From contig CAIUVD010000030.1 of assembly GCA_903902515.1 (NCBI GenBank), forward strand, positions 1-46,004: a stretch of 46,004 nucleotides of DNA, written 5' to 3'. This stretch comes from an uncultured Planctomycetota bacterium. Lineage in GTDB: Bacteria; Planctomycetota; UBA11346. Made by a program: the position numbers and the translations under genes. Under the pieces are notes generated by a model, which worked only from the letters and a program-made list of their open reading frames with translations, did not search any database and was not told the DNA's origin. Below, piece after piece: positions 44,270-46,004 of the stretch (position 1 is the first letter of the stretch; every line of letters begins with the position of its first letter).

Positions 44270-45294
44270 CATCCCCTCTCGTCGGCGACACGGTCCATCT
44301 CGCGCCGCAGTTCGTCCTCGCTGGGCAGGACCAGGCGGTAGCGGCTGGCGAAGAGTTGTTCGCTGCCGTGGAGGACCGAAAAGCGCACGACCGAGGCATC
44401 CTTGTGGGAGCACAGGATGATGCCGACGGTGGGTTGGTCATCGGGGCCACGGCGCAGTTCGTCGTACATGCGCACGTACATGTCCATCTGGCCGATGTCC
44501 TGGTGGCTCAGTTCGGTGGTCTTGAGGTCAATCAGGACGAAGCACTTGAGGAGGTAGTTGTAGAAGACCAGGTCGATGAAGAAATCTTTGGTCTCGGTGC
44601 TGATGCGCTGTTGGCGGGCGACGAAGGCGAAGCCCTTGCCCAGTTCCAGGAGGAACTGCTGCAAGTGGTCCATCAGGGCCTGTTCCAGATTGCTTTCCAA
44701 CAGACGGGCCGTGCCCGGCATGCCCAGGAACTCCAACAGCACGGGGTCGCGGACGAACTCTCGCGGGGTGGCGGGCAGGGCGGCCACCTTGTCGGCGGCC
44801 TCGGCCTGGACGGCGGGCTTATCCTGGCTGGCCAGGAGGCGTTCGTAGTAGAGGGTGCCGATCTGCCGTTCGAGGGCCCGGGTGCTCCAATGTTGGGCGG
44901 CGGCCTCGTCGGCGTACCATTGCCGGGCGGCGGGGGTGTCGACCCGCAGGAGCAGGCGGTAGTGAGTCCAACTCAATTCTGCACGCACTGCGTTCAGAAT
45001 CGGGAACGCCAGATAGAACTGTCTCATCTGCCACAAGTTACGCGCGTCGAACCCCTTGCCAAACTCGGCGGTCAGGTGTTCTGCCAGCCGGGGGATGAGG
45101 CGGTCGCCATAGGCGGCACGCTCGGCTCCACCTTGTTCGAACTCGACGATGTGCCGACCCACCTGCCAGCAGGTCTGGACCTGGATGGCGTCCACGGTGC
45201 GGAGGGCCCGTTGCCGGGCGTCCTGGATCAGGCTGCGCACCTGGGCCAGGAGGGATGGAAGGGCGTCGGCGGGCTGGGGTACCAGGGTGGTCAT
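44269..45294 (-). CDS. DUF1016 / YhcG-type PD-(D/E)XK nuclease-domain protein
   Basis: 341 residues. An N-terminal helical YhcG domain (WQVGRHIVEFEQGG, FSARN-like FDARNLWQMRQFYLAFP, ELSWTHYRLLLRV) and a C-terminal PD-(D/E)XK-like nuclease domain with FFIDLVFYNYLLKCFVLIDL then K (D...D-x-K). Genes of this family frequently accompany type I restriction systems; their exact job is unsettled. Its ATG overlaps the hsdR stop by four bases, and its stop overlaps the GxxExxY start. Before insertion of the GxxExxY element it would have been next to hsdM. Confidence 0.9.
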   Translation of the reverse strand: MTTLVPQPADALPSLLAQVRSLIQDARQRALRTVDAIQVQTCWQVGRHIVEFEQGGAERAAYGDRLIPRLAEHLTAEFGKGFDARNLWQMRQFYLAFPILNAVRAELSWTHYRLLLRVDTPAARQWYADEAAAQHWSTRALERQIGTLYYERLLASQDKPAVQAEAADKVAALPATPREFVRDPVLLEFLGMPGTARLLESNLEQALMDHLQQFLLELGKGFAFVARQQRISTETKDFFIDLVFYNYLLKCFVLIDLKTTELSHQDIGQMDMYVRMYDELRRGPDDQPTVGIILCSHKDASVVRFSVLHGSEQLFASRYRLVLPSEDELRREMDRVADERG

Positions 45295-46004
45295 GCCGAT
45301 TTCCAGATCTCGTCCTGCAGGTCCGACAGCAGGCCGGTGAGGCGGTGGTCGAAGATCTTGTCGAGGCGGGCGAAGCCACCGTTATTGCCGAACTCGCCAC
45401 GGTCGAGGGCGGGCGGGTCGAGGATGATGTCGGCCAGCAGAGCCTTCTCGAACCGCTTGAGCCAGTCCCGTTTCACCCCCGTCAGGTGGTGCTGGGCGAT
45501 GATGCGACCGCAGGCGGTGCGGACTCGGTCGGCGTACTGCACCAGGGGTTCGCCCAGGGCCTGGTTGCGGATGTGGCCGATGATGGTGGCAGCGTAGTCG
45601 GTGCTGGTGGCGTCACGGGTGGCGCGGCGGACTTCGGATTCCGGGAAGCCGGCGGCGTCCAGCAGGACCTTCAGTTCCTTAAGTTGGGCCCGGGTCAGAT
45701 CCCGGGGACGGGTGCAGACGGTGACGAGGGCAGGGATCTCGTTGCGGTGGGCGGCGATCCAGGTGGCAAACGCCTGCAGGTAGTCCTCGGGCCGGGTGAT
45801 GTGGGCACCGGTGGCGTCGGTGCCGTAACCTTGCTCGATGGCGACCAAGGCATCGGGGTGGTCGGAGATCGGCAGGGGCTTCCCGTTCGAGGGCCGACGA
45901 CGGTCGCAGAAGGACGGCACCTGGGGATGGGCCGTGAACCACGAACCGGCGGTGGGGGCGTCCACCTTCCCGAGGTGATCGGCCAGGGTGGCGGGGGACA
46001 GACC
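45291..46004 (-). CDS. hsdR: Type I restriction endonuclease subunit HsdR, C-terminal part
   Basis: 238 codons open to the right edge, so the N-terminal nuclease and helicase domains lie beyond the window. The part seen matches the C-terminal domain of EcoEI-type HsdR: DYLQAFATWIAAHRNEIPAL near the start, then LKVLLDAAGFPESEVRRA and LVQYADRVRTACGRIIAQHH, ending RLTGLLSDLQDEIWKSA. This domain contacts HsdM/HsdS. A GTG at 45965 lies inside the open frame and is not the real start. It is the first visible gene of the operon and is translationally coupled to the DUF1016 nuclease gene. Confidence 0.85.
   Translation of the reverse strand, partial: GLSPATLADHLGKVDAPTAGSWFTAHPQVPSFCDRRRPSNGKPLPISDHPDALVAIEQGYGTDATGAHITRPEDYLQAFATWIAAHRNEIPALVTVCTRPRDLTRAQLKELKVLLDAAGFPESEVRRATRDATSTDYAATIIGHIRNQALGEPLVQYADRVRTACGRIIAQHHLTGVKRDWLKRFEKALLADIILDPPALDRGEFGNNGGFARLDKIFDHRLTGLLSDLQDEIWKSA

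Overview
The window is GC-rich chromosomal DNA from a bacterium, roughly two thirds G+C by eye, with lower-GC patches at the left edge, in the 14.6-16.2 kb gene and in the hsdS specificity domains. The mix of exported polysaccharide-degrading enzymes (heparinase II/III-like, GH29, GH95, alginate-lyase-like), an SGNH-PA14 surface protein, a GxxExxY protein and a double-tip cytoplasmic chemoreceptor suggests the Planctomycetota/Verrucomicrobiota/Lentisphaerota group. That is an inference from gene content; no rRNA or other lineage marker is present to fix it.

Layout. 0-2.8 kb: a truncated lower-GC gene, a probably decayed gene and a PLD-family nuclease. 2.8-7.7 kb: sbcD-sbcC, with an extra winged helix on SbcC, then a strong bidirectional terminator. 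8.2-11.6 kb (minus): amiE with a NorQ/MoxR-type ATPase and a VWA protein. 11.7-21.1 kb: a carbohydrate region with a heparinase-like enzyme, a DUF2059-like exported protein, an AraC regulator, a GH29 fucosidase and an alginate-lyase-like enzyme, punctuated by two decayed copies of the heparinase 3' end. 21.1-29.1 kb (minus): a complete chemosensory operon (receiver, double-tip receptor, triple CheW, CheB, CheR, CheA). 29.3-32.9 kb (minus): an NtrC-type sigma-54 activator, its kinase, and a receiver-HPt protein. 33.1-38.6 kb (minus): GH95 fucosidase, SGNH-PA14 protein and gltX. 39.1-46.0 kb (minus): a type I restriction-modification operon, hsdR (cut by the window edge)-DUF1016 nuclease-GxxExxY-hsdM-hsdS-HipA-like kinase-DUF3037, tightly packed with overlapping starts and stops.

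The most unusual feature is in the last region. The GxxExxY gene is bounded almost exactly by 26-bp inverted arms. The same arms occur as short hairpin-forming palindromes inserted in frame inside hsdM and hsdS. This looks like a small mobile element with a PD-(D/E)XK-type protein and non-autonomous derivatives that are translated inside their host genes.

Functionally, the chemosensory operon plus the kinase/activator/HPt genes form one signalling block. The exported enzymes and the intracellular GH95 fit uptake of fucose- and uronate-containing glycans. The right edge is a defence island.
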